From Aquabacterium sp. NJ1 (GTDB lineage: Bacteria; Pseudomonadota; Gammaproteobacteria; Burkholderiales; Burkholderiaceae_C), in NCBI RefSeq assembly GCF_000768065.1, contig NZ_JRKM01000001.1, positions 806,001 through 870,000 of the forward strand: 64,000 bases of DNA, read 5' to 3'. Positions 43,080 through 51,961 of this stretch are shown one piece after another (position 1 is the first letter of the stretch; every line of letters begins with the position of its first letter). The position numbers and the translations under genes were made by a program. The notes under the pieces were generated by a model. That model was given only the letters and a program-made list of their open reading frames with translations, searched no databases and had not been told where the DNA came from.

Positions 43080-44927
43080 ATGCCCCGCACTGCCACTGCT
43101 CAACCACCTGCCGGCAAGTCTGTCCGGTCGCTCAACGACCTCAAGCCCTTCCTGCAGCCCTACAAGACCCGCATCGCCCTGGCGCTGCTCTTCTTGTTGA
43201 TGGCGGCCTTGACCACCCTGGTGCTGCCGATTGCCCTGCGCACCCTGATCGACCAGGGCATGGTGGCCGCCGACCCGGGCCAGCGCGTGATGGCCATGCG
43301 CGACCACTTCCTGGCCCTGTTCGGCGTGGGCGTGGCCATGGGCCTGTTCTCGGCTTCGCGCTACTACTCGGTCACCTGGCTGGGCGAGCGCATCACGGCA
43401 GACATCAAAAGCGCCGTGTATGGCCACGTGCTCAAGCAAAGCCCCGAATTCTTCGAGACCACGCAAAGCGGTGAAGTCCTGTCACGCCTGACGGCCGACA
43501 CCACCCTGATCCAGACGGTGGTGGGCACCAGCGTGTCCATGGGCCTGCGCAACGCCATCATGGCCGTGGGCGCCCTCACCATGCTGATCGTCACCAACCC
43601 GTATGTGATGGCCCAGGTGCTGGGTGGGCTGGTGCTGGTCGTCATGCCGGCGATCATCTACGGCCGCCGCGTGCGCCGCCTGTCGCGCGCCAGCCAGGAC
43701 CGCGTGGCCGACTCCAGCGCCATCGCCGCCGAGGTGCTCAATGCCGTACCCGTGGTGCAAAGCTACACAGCCGAGGGGCGCGAGGCCACACGCTTCATCA
43801 ACGCCACCGAAAGCGCCTTCAAAACCGGCGAGCGCCGCATCCGCGCCCGCGCCGTGCTGGTGGCCTTCATCATCATCGCCACCACCGGCGCGCTGCTGTG
43901 GGGGCTGTACCAGGGCACGCAAGCCGTCATGGACGGCAAGATCAGCGCCGGCCACATGGGCCAGACCGTCGTCTACGTGATCCTGCTGCTGAGCTCGGTG
44001 GCAGCCTTGTCCGAAGTCTATGGCGACATCCTCCGCGCCGCAGGGGCTACCGAACGCCTGATGGAGCTGCTGGCTGCGCGCTCCCCGATCCAGTCGCCGG
44101 CACAGCCCAAGTCGCTGCCAGCGCCCAGGGGCGGCTCACGCCTGACGCTGTCTGACGTGTCTTTCCACTACCCATCCCGGCCCGGCCAGACCGCACTCGA
44201 TCACTTCAAGCTGGTGGTCAACCCCGGCGAAACCGTGGCCCTCGTCGGCCCCAGTGGTGCAGGCAAGAGCACGGTCTTCCAGTTGCTGCTGCGCTTTTAC
44301 GATCCGCAAAACGGCCGCATTGAACTGGATGGGGAATCCGTGACGCAACTGAGCCTGGAAGACCTGCGCCAACGCATCGGCATCGTGCCGCAAGACAGCA
44401 CCATCTTCTCAACCACCGCGCTGGAAAACATCCGCTACGGCTGCCCCGGCGCCACGGATGAACAGGTCCACGCAGCGGCACGCGCCGCCCACGCACACGA
44501 CTTCATCACCGCCCTGCCCGAGGGCTACAACACCTTCCTGGGCGAGCGCGGTGTGCGCCTGTCTGGCGGCCAGCGCCAGCGCATCAGCATCGCGCGGGCC
44601 ATCTTGAAAAACGCGCCGCTGCTGTTGCTCGACGAAGCCACCAGTGCGCTTGACACGGAGAGCGAACGCGCCGTGCAGGCCGCGCTGGAAGAGGCCATGA
44701 AAGACCGCACCACGCTGGTCATCGCCCACCGCCTGAGCACGGTGGTCAACGCCGACCGCATCGTGGTGCTGGATGGCGGGCAGATCGTCGACGTGGGCTC
44801 GCATGCGGAACTCATGGCGCGCAATGGGCTCTATGCCAAACTGGCTGCGATGCAGTTTGACCAGGCTGCGCCCGCCACCGGGGATGACGCCAACGATGGC
44901 GAGGCTCCACAAGCCTTGTCAGCCTGA
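43080..44927 (+). CDS. ABC exporter (fused permease and ATPase), MsbA-like
   Basis: From ATG 43080 the protein has 615 residues. ATG codons at 43044 and 43050 are possible, but the extra residues do not look conserved and the region upstream is regulatory. Six membrane helices occupy about residues 30-310. The nucleotide-binding domain has GPSGAGKST (Walker A), LSGGQRQRISIARAIL (signature), LLLLDEATSALD (Walker B) and IAHRLST (H-loop). Such half-transporters work as homodimers and export lipids, peptides or drugs. The position opposite the MarR efflux operon favours drug or stress-lipid export, but the substrate is unknown. Confidence 0.9.
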   Translation: MPRTATAQPPAGKSVRSLNDLKPFLQPYKTRIALALLFLLMAALTTLVLPIALRTLIDQGMVAADPGQRVMAMRDHFLALFGVGVAMGLFSASRYYSVTWLGERITADIKSAVYGHVLKQSPEFFETTQSGEVLSRLTADTTLIQTVVGTSVSMGLRNAIMAVGALTMLIVTNPYVMAQVLGGLVLVVMPAIIYGRRVRRLSRASQDRVADSSAIAAEVLNAVPVVQSYTAEGREATRFINATESAFKTGERRIRARAVLVAFIIIATTGALLWGLYQGTQAVMDGKISAGHMGQTVVYVILLLSSVAALSEVYGDILRAAGATERLMELLAARSPIQSPAQPKSLPAPRGGSRLTLSDVSFHYPSRPGQTALDHFKLVVNPGETVALVGPSGAGKSTVFQLLLRFYDPQNGRIELDGESVTQLSLEDLRQRIGIVPQDSTIFSTTALENIRYGCPGATDEQVHAAARAAHAHDFITALPEGYNTFLGERGVRLSGGQRQRISIARAILKNAPLLLLDEATSALDTESERAVQAALEEAMKDRTTLVIAHRLSTVVNADRIVVLDGGQIVDVGSHAELMARNGLYAKLAAMQFDQAAPATGDDANDGEAPQALSA

Positions 44928-44946
44928 GCCCCAACCGATGCGTTGA

Positions 44947-44972
44947 GGATGCATGACTTAGACAGTGCATCC
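44947..44972. other. stem-loop between ABC exporter and OmpA-like gene
   Basis: GGATGCA (44947-44953) and TGCATCC (44966-44972) form a 7-bp stem with a 12-base loop, 19 bases after the exporter stop and 36 bases before the next gene. No T-run follows, so it is not a standard terminator. It may be a transcript-stabilising hairpin or a protein site. Confidence 0.35.
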
Positions 44973-45008
44973 ACGATGCACGCCCTTCAACCGAGCCCAC
45001 ATACCAAC

Positions 45009-45677
45009 ATGCCCACCATGCAAACCACTCGCACCCTGATGATCTCAGCCCTCAGCTCGGCCGTCCTGCTCGGCGGCTGCGCCAACATGGACGAAACCCA
45101 GCGCGGCACAGCCCAGGGCGCAGCCATCGGCGCAGTGGCGGGCGCGGTCATCGGCCAGGTGGCCGGCAAGAACGCCGCAGCCGGTGCGGCCATCGGCGGC
45201 ATCGCCGGCGCCGTGGCGGGCAACGTCTGGTCCAAGCGCATGCAGGCCCAGCGCGAAGCCATGGAACAGGCCACCCGCGGCACCGACGTTGAAGTCACCC
45301 GCACGGCCGACAACCAGCTGAAGGTGAACATTCCCAACGACATCTCCTTTGCCACTGGCAGCGCCGCCATCAAGCCCGAGTTGCGCTCCGTGCTGGAGAC
45401 CTTTGCCAGCGGCCTGAGCAAGGATGGCTCCGGCATGCATGTGCGCATCGTCGGCCACACTGACAGCACCGGCTCGGAAGCCGTCAACAACCCGCTGTCG
45501 CGCGAACGAGCTGAGAGCGTCAAGAACTTCCTGGTTGACCGGGGCGTGCCATCCAGCCACGTGGAAACCGTTGGCCGCGGCGAGCGCGAACCCATCGCCA
45601 GCAACGAAACCGCCGAGGGCCGCGCCAAAAACCGCCGCGTCGAAATCTTCCTGCGCGATCCGGAACAGAAGTCCTGA
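45009..45677 (+). CDS. OmpA-family lipoprotein with glycine-zipper domain
   Basis: The start may be ATG 45009 (222 residues) or 45018; neither has a clear ribosome binding site. A lipoprotein signal ends in AVLLGGC. A glycine-zipper stretch follows (GAAIGAVAGAVIGQVAGKNAAAGAAIGGIAGAVAG), which may insert in or pack against membrane. The C-terminal OmpA domain has FATGSAAIKPE, IVGHTDSTGSEAVNNPLSRERAESVKNFL and VGRGEREPIASNETAEGRAKNRRVEI, the residues that bind diaminopimelate in peptidoglycan. It thus ties outer membrane to cell wall, like YiaD. It stands alone between the exporter and thyA. Confidence 0.92.
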   Translation: MPTMQTTRTLMISALSSAVLLGGCANMDETQRGTAQGAAIGAVAGAVIGQVAGKNAAAGAAIGGIAGAVAGNVWSKRMQAQREAMEQATRGTDVEVTRTADNQLKVNIPNDISFATGSAAIKPELRSVLETFASGLSKDGSGMHVRIVGHTDSTGSEAVNNPLSRERAESVKNFLVDRGVPSSHVETVGRGEREPIASNETAEGRAKNRRVEIFLRDPEQKS

Positions 45678-45751
45678 TCCCCACGACTTGGTCAAACCAG
45701 GCAGCCGGGCAGAGATAATCCCGGCTGTTGTCATTTTCGAGGACGCCCCAG

Positions 45752-46582
45752 GTGAGCCGCCCCATTCGCAGTCAATTTGAAGACTTCATGCGCCACGTCC
45801 ACACCACGGGCGTGCTCAAGGCCGACCGCACCGGCACCGGCACGCGCAGCGTGTTTGGCCACCAGATGCGTTTTGACCTCAGCGAAGGCTTCCCCCTGGT
45901 CACCACCAAGAAGGTGCACCTGAAGTCCATCATCGTCGAGCTGCTGTGGTTCCTGCGTGGCGACAACAACGTCAAATGGCTGCAAGAGCGCGGCGTCACC
46001 ATCTGGGACGAATGGGCCCGTGAAGACGGCTCGCTGGGGCCCGTGTACGGCGTGCAGTGGCGCAACTGGCCCAAGCCCGATGGCGGCCACGTTGACCAGA
46101 TCAGCGAGGTCGTCAAGCAGCTCAAGACCACGCCGGATTCCCGCCGCATCATCGTCAGCGCCTGGAACCCCGGCCAGATCGAGCAGATGGCCCTGCCACC
46201 TTGCCATGCCTTCTTCCAGTTCTACGTGGCGCCGCCGCAAGCCGAAGGCGAACGCCCCAAGCTCAGCTGCCAGCTGTACCAGCGCAGTGCCGACATTTTC
46301 CTGGGCGTGCCCTTCAACATCGCCAGCTACGCCCTGCTGACCCACATGCTCGCGCAGCAGTGCGACATGGACGTGGGCGACTTTGTCTGGACAGGCGGCG
46401 ACTGCCACCTCTACAGCAACCACACCGAGCAGGTCGAGCTGCAACTCAGCCGCACGCCCTACCCTTACCCGGTGCTGAACATCAAGCGCAAGCCCGCCTC
46501 GATCTTTGACTACGAGTACGAAGATTTCGAAGTGCTGGAGTACCAGCACCACGCGGCCATCAAGGCACCCGTGGCGGTCTGA
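45752..46582 (+). CDS. thyA: thymidylate synthase
   Basis: I take GTG 45752 as start (276 residues): GAGG lies nine bases upstream, and alignment to the family puts the N-terminus only a few residues before FEDFMRHV. ThyA methylates dUMP to dTMP with methylene-tetrahydrofolate. [19 protein letters not shown], the catalytic Cys151 in [32 protein letters not shown] and GDCHLYSNH are all present. folA follows after 22 bases and recycles the dihydrofolate that ThyA produces, a standard operon. Confidence 0.96.
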   Translation: MSRPIRSQFEDFMRHVHTTGVLKADRTGTGTRSVFGHQMRFDLSEGFPLVTTKKVHLKSIIVELLWFLRGDNNVKWLQERGVTIWDEWAREDGSLGPVYGVQWRNWPKPDGGHVDQISEVVKQLKTTPDSRRIIVSAWNPGQIEQMALPPCHAFFQFYVAPPQAEGERPKLSCQLYQRSADIFLGVPFNIASYALLTHMLAQQCDMDVGDFVWTGGDCHLYSNHTEQVELQLSRTPYPYPVLNIKRKPASIFDYEYEDFEVLEYQHHAAIKAPVAV

Positions 46583-46604
46583 CGCGAGCACATCGACTTC
46601 GCAC

Positions 46605-47096
46605 ATGACCACACTCAGCCTGATCGCCGCCGTGGCCCGCAATGGCGCCATCGGCAAGGACAACGCCCTGCTGTGGCGCCTGTCCGAAGACCTGCAGTTC
46701 TTCAAGCGCACCACCATGGGCTGCCCCGTGATCATGGGCCGCAAGACCTATGACTCCATCGGGCGCCCGCTGCCTGGCCGACGCAACATCGTCATCACGC
46801 GCAACCCGCAGTGGTCTGCCCCCGGCATTGAAGGCGCGCCCTCGCTGCAAGCGGCGCTAGCCCTGCTCGACAACACGGTCGACAAGGCCTTTGTCATCGG
46901 CGGTGCACAAATCTATGCCGAAGCCCTGCCGCTCGTGCAGGAAATCGTGCTGACCGAGATCGACCGGGATTTCGAGGCCGATGCCTTCTTCCCGTCCTGG
47001 GACAAGGCGACCTTCACGGAAGTGGCACGCGAAACCCACCACGCCCCCGCACCCAACGATTTCGACTACGCCTTTGTGACCTACCGTCGCAACTGA
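46605..47096 (+). CDS. folA: dihydrofolate reductase
   Basis: The protein has 163 residues from ATG 46605. LSLIAAVARNGAIGKDNALLWRLSEDLQFFKRTTMGCPVIMGRKTYDSIGRPLPGRRNIVITR covers the substrate and NADPH sites, with Leu-Ser-Glu-Asp holding the catalytic acid. FVIGGAQIYAEALP and LTEIDRDFEADAFFP are also typical. It reduces dihydrofolate to tetrahydrofolate with NADPH. The gene is the second of the thyA-folA unit. No terminator is obvious in the 236 bases to the convergent pirin gene. Confidence 0.96.
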   Translation: MTTLSLIAAVARNGAIGKDNALLWRLSEDLQFFKRTTMGCPVIMGRKTYDSIGRPLPGRRNIVITRNPQWSAPGIEGAPSLQAALALLDNTVDKAFVIGGAQIYAEALPLVQEIVLTEIDRDFEADAFFPSWDKATFTEVARETHHAPAPNDFDYAFVTYRRN

Positions 47097-47132
47097 GCCG
47101 CCGCATCAAGAAGACCGAAGCATCCAACCAAT

Positions 47133-47332
47133 GGAACGACTAACCAGGCCAAGCGCAGCAAGCAAGGCCTGGCCTCCGCCCTGGTGGTCGATGACGGCAA
47201 GTGCGCGTTCTACCAAAAGGAAGCCGAGTCCAGGCACTTCGATGAGCTGGGTGACGCGCACATGCACGAGCACCACCGCCTGGTTCCACCTGCCAGCCAG
47301 GCGACACCACGCCGGCGACGCTCAGACACCCG
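47133..47332 (+). pseudogene. possible gene remnant between folA and pirin
   Basis: Between two convergent genes the plus strand has an open stretch without a start codon or ribosome binding site. Its codons keep high GC at third positions to about 47290 (NQAKRSKQGLASALVVDD, then GKCAFYQKEAESRHFDELGD and AHMHEHH). The frame upstream is closed by a TAA in the neighbouring frame (47142-47144 region), as if by a frameshift. I do not recognise the protein. It could be a decayed gene or simply GC-rich non-coding sequence. Confidence 0.25.
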
Positions 47333-48211
47333 TCAGGCGAACTGCCCGGCCTTGAAGTCCGCCACCGCCTGGAAGATTTCCTCCTGGCGGTTCATCACGA
47401 AGGGCCCGTACTGCGCGATGGGCTCGTTCAAAGGCCGGCCCGCAATGAGCAAGGCCCTGGTGGCCCCTCGGGCAGACAAGCTCACCCCGTCTCGATCAAC
47501 CTGGTTTTTCAGGATGGCCATGCGCTGCGCGGGCACCACCGTATCCCCCAAGGCCAACTCACCCCGGTACACATACACAAAGGCGTTGTGCTCGGGCGGC
47601 AGCAACTGATCAAAGCGCGCGCCATCGGGCAAGTGCAAGTCCAGATACAGCGGTGCGGTCGCTTCGCGTTGCACGGCCCCCTCGACACCATGGCTGCTAC
47701 CGGCGATCACGCGCACGGTCACACCGGCATCGGTCGTGAACTCAGGGATGTCTGCGCTCTGGATATCGCGGTACCAGGGCGCCGTCATCTTGTCCTTGGC
47801 AGGCAGGTTCAACCACAGCTGGAAACCTTCCATGCGCCCAGCTTCCTGCTCGGGCAACTCCGAGTGGATCACCCCACGCCCGGCGGTCATCCATTGCACG
47901 CCGCCGTTTTGCAGCAAGCCCTCATGGCCAGCACTGTCGCGATGGCGCATGCGACCAGCGATCATGTAGGTCACGGTCTCGAAGCCGCGATGCGGGTGGT
48001 CCGGAAAACCGCCGATGTAGTCGTCCGGGTTGTCCGTGCCGAACGCGTCCAGCATCAGGAAGGGGTCCAGCCTGCGCTGCAAGGGCTGCGTCAGCACACG
48101 CGTGAGCTTGACGCCCGCGCCGTCCGACGTGGCCTGGCCTGCGATCAGGCGCTCGACGTCCCGAGGATTGGTCACGCTGCTTGACCGGACGATCTCATTG
48201 ACCTTGCTCAT
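47333..48211 (-). CDS. pirin family protein (probable quercetinase-like cupin)
   Basis: ATG 48211 follows GGAG and gives 292 residues in two cupin domains. The N-terminal cupin has FPDHPHRGFETVTYMIAGRMRHRDSAGHEGLLQNGGVQWMTAGRGVIHSELP. The HPHRG, the second His and the Glu are the metal ligands of pirins. Some bacterial pirins (YhhW) cleave quercetin and others affect redox regulation. The gene lies 74 bases behind azoR on the same strand, so the two are probably co-transcribed from the promoter next to the LysR gene. Confidence 0.92.
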   Translation of the reverse strand: MSKVNEIVRSSSVTNPRDVERLIAGQATSDGAGVKLTRVLTQPLQRRLDPFLMLDAFGTDNPDDYIGGFPDHPHRGFETVTYMIAGRMRHRDSAGHEGLLQNGGVQWMTAGRGVIHSELPEQEAGRMEGFQLWLNLPAKDKMTAPWYRDIQSADIPEFTTDAGVTVRVIAGSSHGVEGAVQREATAPLYLDLHLPDGARFDQLLPPEHNAFVYVYRGELALGDTVVPAQRMAILKNQVDRDGVSLSARGATRALLIAGRPLNEPIAQYGPFVMNRQEEIFQAVADFKAGQFA

Positions 48212-48285
48212 GCTGGACTCCTGATGCGCATCGACCTGCGCCCGGCGCGGTCGATGCAGACGAACATTGTCGACCACACCCGGCA

Positions 48286-48903
48286 TCAAGCCAGGGCAGC
48301 CTCACCGATGCCCAGTTCATCGATCTGGGCATGCGCCGACGCCAACGCATCCTGCTCGGCCTGCGACCCCAGGGCCATCCCTTCGGCGTACACGAACTGC
48401 ACGTCCGTCATGCCCAGGAAGGCCAGCACCGTCCTCAGATAAGGCACCTGCGTATCGGCTGGCGTATTGCGGTACTGGCCACCACGTGTCAGCGCCACAT
48501 ACACCTTCTTGCCGGTCAGCAAGCCCACGGGCCCCTTATCGGTGTAGGTGAAGGTGACGCGGGCACGGGCGATCGCGTCGATCCAGTTCTTGAGCTGGGC
48601 GGGCACGCCGAAGTTGTACATGGGCACGCCCAGCACCAGCACATCGGCTGCCTGAACTTCGGCGATCAGCGCGTCGTCAATGGCCACGCGGGCAGCCTGT
48701 TCGGCCGTGCGCTGTTCGGCGGGTGTGAACAAGGCCTGCAGGGCAGGCTCATCCAGCTCGGCCAGTGGCTGGCGCCCCAGATCACGCACGGTCAGCGCGC
48801 TGCCGCCATTTGCAGCCGCCACGCGTTGGGCGATCGTGCTGGCCAGGCGGCTGGAGTGCGAAGCATCAGGGCGGGCGCTGGAGTTGATTTGCAGGATGTT
48901 CAT
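48286..48903 (-). CDS. azoR: FMN-dependent NADH-azoreductase
   Basis: This 205-residue flavodoxin-like enzyme has the FMN-binding [16 protein letters not shown] loop at its start, then [40 protein letters not shown] and ALTRGGQYR. AzoR reduces quinones and azo compounds by two electrons. AAGGA is well placed before ATG 48903. It is the first gene of an azoR-pirin unit divergent from a LysR regulator, a frequent arrangement in quinone and electrophile defence. Confidence 0.94.
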   Translation of the reverse strand: MNILQINSSARPDASHSSRLASTIAQRVAAANGGSALTVRDLGRQPLAELDEPALQALFTPAEQRTAEQAARVAIDDALIAEVQAADVLVLGVPMYNFGVPAQLKNWIDAIARARVTFTYTDKGPVGLLTGKKVYVALTRGGQYRNTPADTQVPYLRTVLAFLGMTDVQFVYAEGMALGSQAEQDALASAHAQIDELGIGEAALA

Positions 48904-48988
48904 GATGGGTCCTTCGGTTGGAAGTGAATGTCGATGGGCCCACTTTAATTATCCCAAACAGAACACAGAAGCCATCGAAATGGATAAC

Positions 48989-49010
48989 ATTGTTCCACCC
49001 AAGAAACAAT
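48989..49010. promoter_or_regulatory. inverted repeat between azoR and lysR, candidate LysR operator
   Basis: ATTGTT (48989-48994) and AACAAT (49005-49010) are perfect inverted arms with a 10-base centre; one step in, the match continues with a single mismatch. It lies in an AT-rich patch of the 139-bp divergent spacer, 33 bases before the LysR start, where autoregulatory LysR sites commonly occur. Confidence 0.5.
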
Positions 49011-49030
49011 CATCCTGATCCATCCTGATC
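49011..49030. repeat. tandem duplication of a 10-bp unit
   Basis: CATCCTGATC occurs twice back to back, directly after the inverted repeat and 13 bases before the LysR ATG. It probably arose by slippage and changes the spacing between operator and gene. Confidence 0.85.
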
Positions 49031-49042
49031 GGCCCGACCCCT

Positions 49043-50020
49043 ATGAACATCGAGCCCAATGACCTGCTGCTCTTTGCCCGCGTGGTCGATGCCCACAGCT
49101 TCAGCCGTGCCGCCGAGCAATTGGGCCTGCCCAAATCCACCGTGTCCCGCCGGGTGGCGGGGCTGGAAGCCCAGTTGGGCGAGCGCCTGTTGTTGCGCAC
49201 CACGCGCAAGCTCACGCTCACGGATTTCGGGCACACCGTGCTGGAGCACGCCCAGCAAATCGTCGCCGAGGTCGATGCGGCCTCCAGCCTGGCGCAGCAC
49301 CGGCAGGCGCAACCCAGCGGCCGACTGCGCGTGACCATGCCATCGGACTTCGCCAGCATGATGCTCGCCCCCATGATGGCCGACTTCGTTCGCCAGTACC
49401 CCGCCATCTCGCTGGAGCTGGACCTCACCCCACGCCGCGTCGATCTAATCGGCGAGAACATGGACCTGGCCATCCGCATGGGCGACCTGCCGGATGACGC
49501 CTCGCTGGCGGCCAGGCGCCTGGCCGTGTTCACCACTGGCCTGTACGCCTCACCCGCCTACCTGGCCGCGCGAGGTCATCCGTCCGAACCGGAGGCCCTC
49601 ATGGAGCACGACACGCTGCGCCTGCTGGGTCGAGATGGCGACGCCATCCCTTGGGTGTTGCAACGCGATGAGGCGCACTGGACGGGCATCCCCCCGGGTC
49701 GTGCCACGGCCAACTCGCCCGACCTGCTGATGCGCATGGCCCTCGCCGGGGCGGGCGTCGCGCTGATCAACGACTACTTCGCCGAGGCGCATGTGCGCAG
49801 TGGCGATCTGCAGCCGGTGCTGCCCGACTGGCGTGCGCCGTCCACCTCAGCCTGGGCCGTCTTCCCTGGGCGTAGGCTGATGCCCGCACGCACAAGAGTC
49901 TTTCTGGATGCGCTACAAGCCAAACTGTCTGGCGAACACTGCCAGGAGGCAGCCAACCGCATTGCACAAACCTTGCACACAGCCAGGCAAACGGCCAGGC
50001 GGGCGGCGCATCGAAACTAA
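49043..50020 (+). CDS. LysR family transcriptional regulator
   Basis: This 325-residue protein has a clear N-terminal helix-turn-helix: LLLFARVVDAHSFSRAAEQLGLPKSTVSRRVAGLEAQLGERLLLRTTRKL. The SxVSRRV version belongs to the CrgA/DsdC-like subgroup common in betaproteobacteria. The effector domain starts near residue 92 (GRLRVTMPSDFASMMLAPMM). About 25 extra residues at the C-terminus are basic and probably disordered. It is divergent from azoR-pirin and is the likely regulator of that pair. No strong ribosome binding site precedes the ATG. Confidence 0.88.
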   Translation: MNIEPNDLLLFARVVDAHSFSRAAEQLGLPKSTVSRRVAGLEAQLGERLLLRTTRKLTLTDFGHTVLEHAQQIVAEVDAASSLAQHRQAQPSGRLRVTMPSDFASMMLAPMMADFVRQYPAISLELDLTPRRVDLIGENMDLAIRMGDLPDDASLAARRLAVFTTGLYASPAYLAARGHPSEPEALMEHDTLRLLGRDGDAIPWVLQRDEAHWTGIPPGRATANSPDLLMRMALAGAGVALINDYFAEAHVRSGDLQPVLPDWRAPSTSAWAVFPGRRLMPARTRVFLDALQAKLSGEHCQEAANRIAQTLHTARQTARRAAHRN

Positions 50021-50068
50021 ACTACGCTCCTCGCCGACGACACCGCGTTGGCCCCCACACCCACGCGC

Positions 50069-50860
50069 ATGAAACTCGCTACCTGGAACGTCAACTCCCT
50101 GTCCGTACGCCTGCCGCAACTGCTGGACTGGCTCGCCGCCAACCCGGTCGATGCGCTGGTGCTGCAGGAAACCAAGCTCACCGACGACAAGTTCCCGCAT
50201 GCTGACCTGGAAGCCGCCGGTTATCAGAGCCAGTGGTTTGGCCAGAAGACCTACAACGGCGTGGCCCTGCTGACCCGCGCAGACAGCACGGCAGGCAGCA
50301 CCGACATCGTCAAGAACATCCCCGGCTTCAGCGATGAGCAGGCGCGTGTGATCGCCGGCACGGTTCAGGATGCGCAGCTGGGCAACGTGCGCGTGATCGG
50401 CTGCTACTTCCCCAATGGCCAGGCCCCCGACAGCGACAAGTTCAGCTACAAGATGAACTGGCTGGACGCGCTGCAAGCCTGGATCAAGCAGGAGCTGCAA
50501 ACCCACCCGCACCTCGTGTTGATGGGCGACTTCAACATCGCCCCCACCGACGCCGACGTGTACGACCCGATCGCCTGGAAAGACCAGATCCACTGCACGC
50601 CACAAGAGCGCACCCACTTTCAGCAACTGCTGGACCTGGGCATGCATGACGCGTTCCGGCTGTTCGAGCAGCCACCCAAACCCTGGAGCTGGTGGGACTA
50701 CCGCAACCTGGCCTTCCGCAAGAACCAGGGCCTGCGCATCGACCACATCCTGATCAGTGACGCCCTGAAAGCGCACACCACGGCCTGCGTGATCGACAAG
50801 GCGCCGCGCAAGAACGAGCGGCCGAGCGACCACGCACCGGTGATCGTCACGCTGGGCTGA
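50069..50860 (+). CDS. xthA: exodeoxyribonuclease III
   Basis: From ATG 50069 the protein has 263 residues, the normal size. MKLATWNVNSLSVRLPQLLDWL, VLQETKLTDD (catalytic Glu), YFPNGQ, LMGDFNIAPTDADVYDP (Asp/Asn) and PSDHAPVIVTL (Asp-His pair) are all present. It is an apurinic/apyrimidinic endonuclease and 3'-5' exonuclease of base-excision repair. It converges with mutY four bases away, and mutM lies nearby, so three base-excision repair genes cluster in 5 kb. Confidence 0.95.
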   Translation: MKLATWNVNSLSVRLPQLLDWLAANPVDALVLQETKLTDDKFPHADLEAAGYQSQWFGQKTYNGVALLTRADSTAGSTDIVKNIPGFSDEQARVIAGTVQDAQLGNVRVIGCYFPNGQAPDSDKFSYKMNWLDALQAWIKQELQTHPHLVLMGDFNIAPTDADVYDPIAWKDQIHCTPQERTHFQQLLDLGMHDAFRLFEQPPKPWSWWDYRNLAFRKNQGLRIDHILISDALKAHTTACVIDKAPRKNERPSDHAPVIVTLG

Positions 50861-50863
50861 CCC

Positions 50864-51961
50864 TCAACCCTGCAGCAGGCGCCGCAGCGGCGCGGGCAAG
50901 CCCCAGTTATCGAGGTCGGCCACAGGCACCCAACGGCCGCTGGAGGCCATCTCGGTCAAGCTGCGCTGCAAGCGTGCGGCCACCGCCGCATCACCCAAGA
51001 CAAGGCGGCGCGGGTTCAGGTACCAATCGAGGTGCGTCAGCACGTGTTTCGTGCGTGGCTGCGGCTCGATCAACGCCCCCAGCTTGTCGCCCAGCAGCGC
51101 CATCAAGGTTTGCTCGTCATCGAGCAAGGGCAGCGTCCACAGGCCCGCCCATACGCCCTTGTCAGGCATCTGTTGCAACCACACCTGATCCTGCCATTGC
51201 AACCACAACAACCAGCTCTCGCGCTCACTGCGCTTGAGCTTGCGCGTCTTGACCGGGTAACGCTCGGGGTCCCCCTTCACGCGCGCCTGGCAGATGTCGG
51301 ACCAGGGGCAAGTCAGGCATGCAGGCTTGCGTTGCGTGCACAAGGTGGCACCCAGGTCCATCAAGCCCTGCGTGTACGAAGGCATGTCGCCCTCACGCGC
51401 TGGCAACACGGCTTGCGCGGCTTCCCACAAGGCACGCTCATGCGTCTTGACGGACAGATCCTGATCCCATCCCAGCACACGGCTGAGCACCCGCTTGACA
51501 TTGCCATCCATGATGGAGATGCGCTCGTCAAAGCAGAACGCCGCGATGGCCGCTGACGTGGAGGGGCCAATGCCCGGCAGCGACTGCAAGGCCTCGCTGC
51601 TGCGCGGGAACACGCCGCCATGCTGGCTCACCACGGCCTGCGCACAACGATGCAGATTGCGAGCACGGCTGTAGTAGCCCAGGCCGCTCCACAAGGTCAA
51701 CACATCATCCAAGGGCGCAGCAGCCAGTGCCTGCACATCGGGAAAGCGCTGCAAAAAACGCTCGAAGTAGCCCAGCACGGTGCTGACCTGGGTCTGCTGC
51801 AGCATGATCTCTGACAGCCACACGCGGTAAGGATCACGCACACCCTGCCAGGGCAGATGATGGCGCCCTTCCTGACGCTGCCAGGCCACCAGGCGCTCAG
51901 CCAAGACTGGCGTCACCTGCTGCGCTTGCTGCAGCAGGCGGGCTGGGCTCGTGGCGCTCAT
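50864..51961 (-). CDS. mutY: adenine DNA glycosylase
   Basis: The 365-residue protein has the HhH-GPD fold: WLSEIMLQQTQVSTVLGYFERF (catalytic Glu), WSGLGYYSRARNLH, SLPGIGPSTSAAIAAFCFDERISIMDGNVKRVLSR (helix-hairpin-helix and catalytic Asp). A 4Fe-4S site is formed by C-x6-C-x2-C-x5-C (CTQRKPACLTCPWSDIC). A C-terminal NUDIX-like domain recognises 8-oxoguanine. MutY removes A mispaired with 8-oxoG. Its start overlaps the dynamin-like gene stop in ATGA, so translation is coupled. Confidence 0.96.
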   Translation of the reverse strand: MSATSPARLLQQAQQVTPVLAERLVAWQRQEGRHHLPWQGVRDPYRVWLSEIMLQQTQVSTVLGYFERFLQRFPDVQALAAAPLDDVLTLWSGLGYYSRARNLHRCAQAVVSQHGGVFPRSSEALQSLPGIGPSTSAAIAAFCFDERISIMDGNVKRVLSRVLGWDQDLSVKTHERALWEAAQAVLPAREGDMPSYTQGLMDLGATLCTQRKPACLTCPWSDICQARVKGDPERYPVKTRKLKRSERESWLLWLQWQDQVWLQQMPDKGVWAGLWTLPLLDDEQTLMALLGDKLGALIEPQPRTKHVLTHLDWYLNPRRLVLGDAAVAARLQRSLTEMASSGRWVPVADLDNWGLPAPLRRLLQG

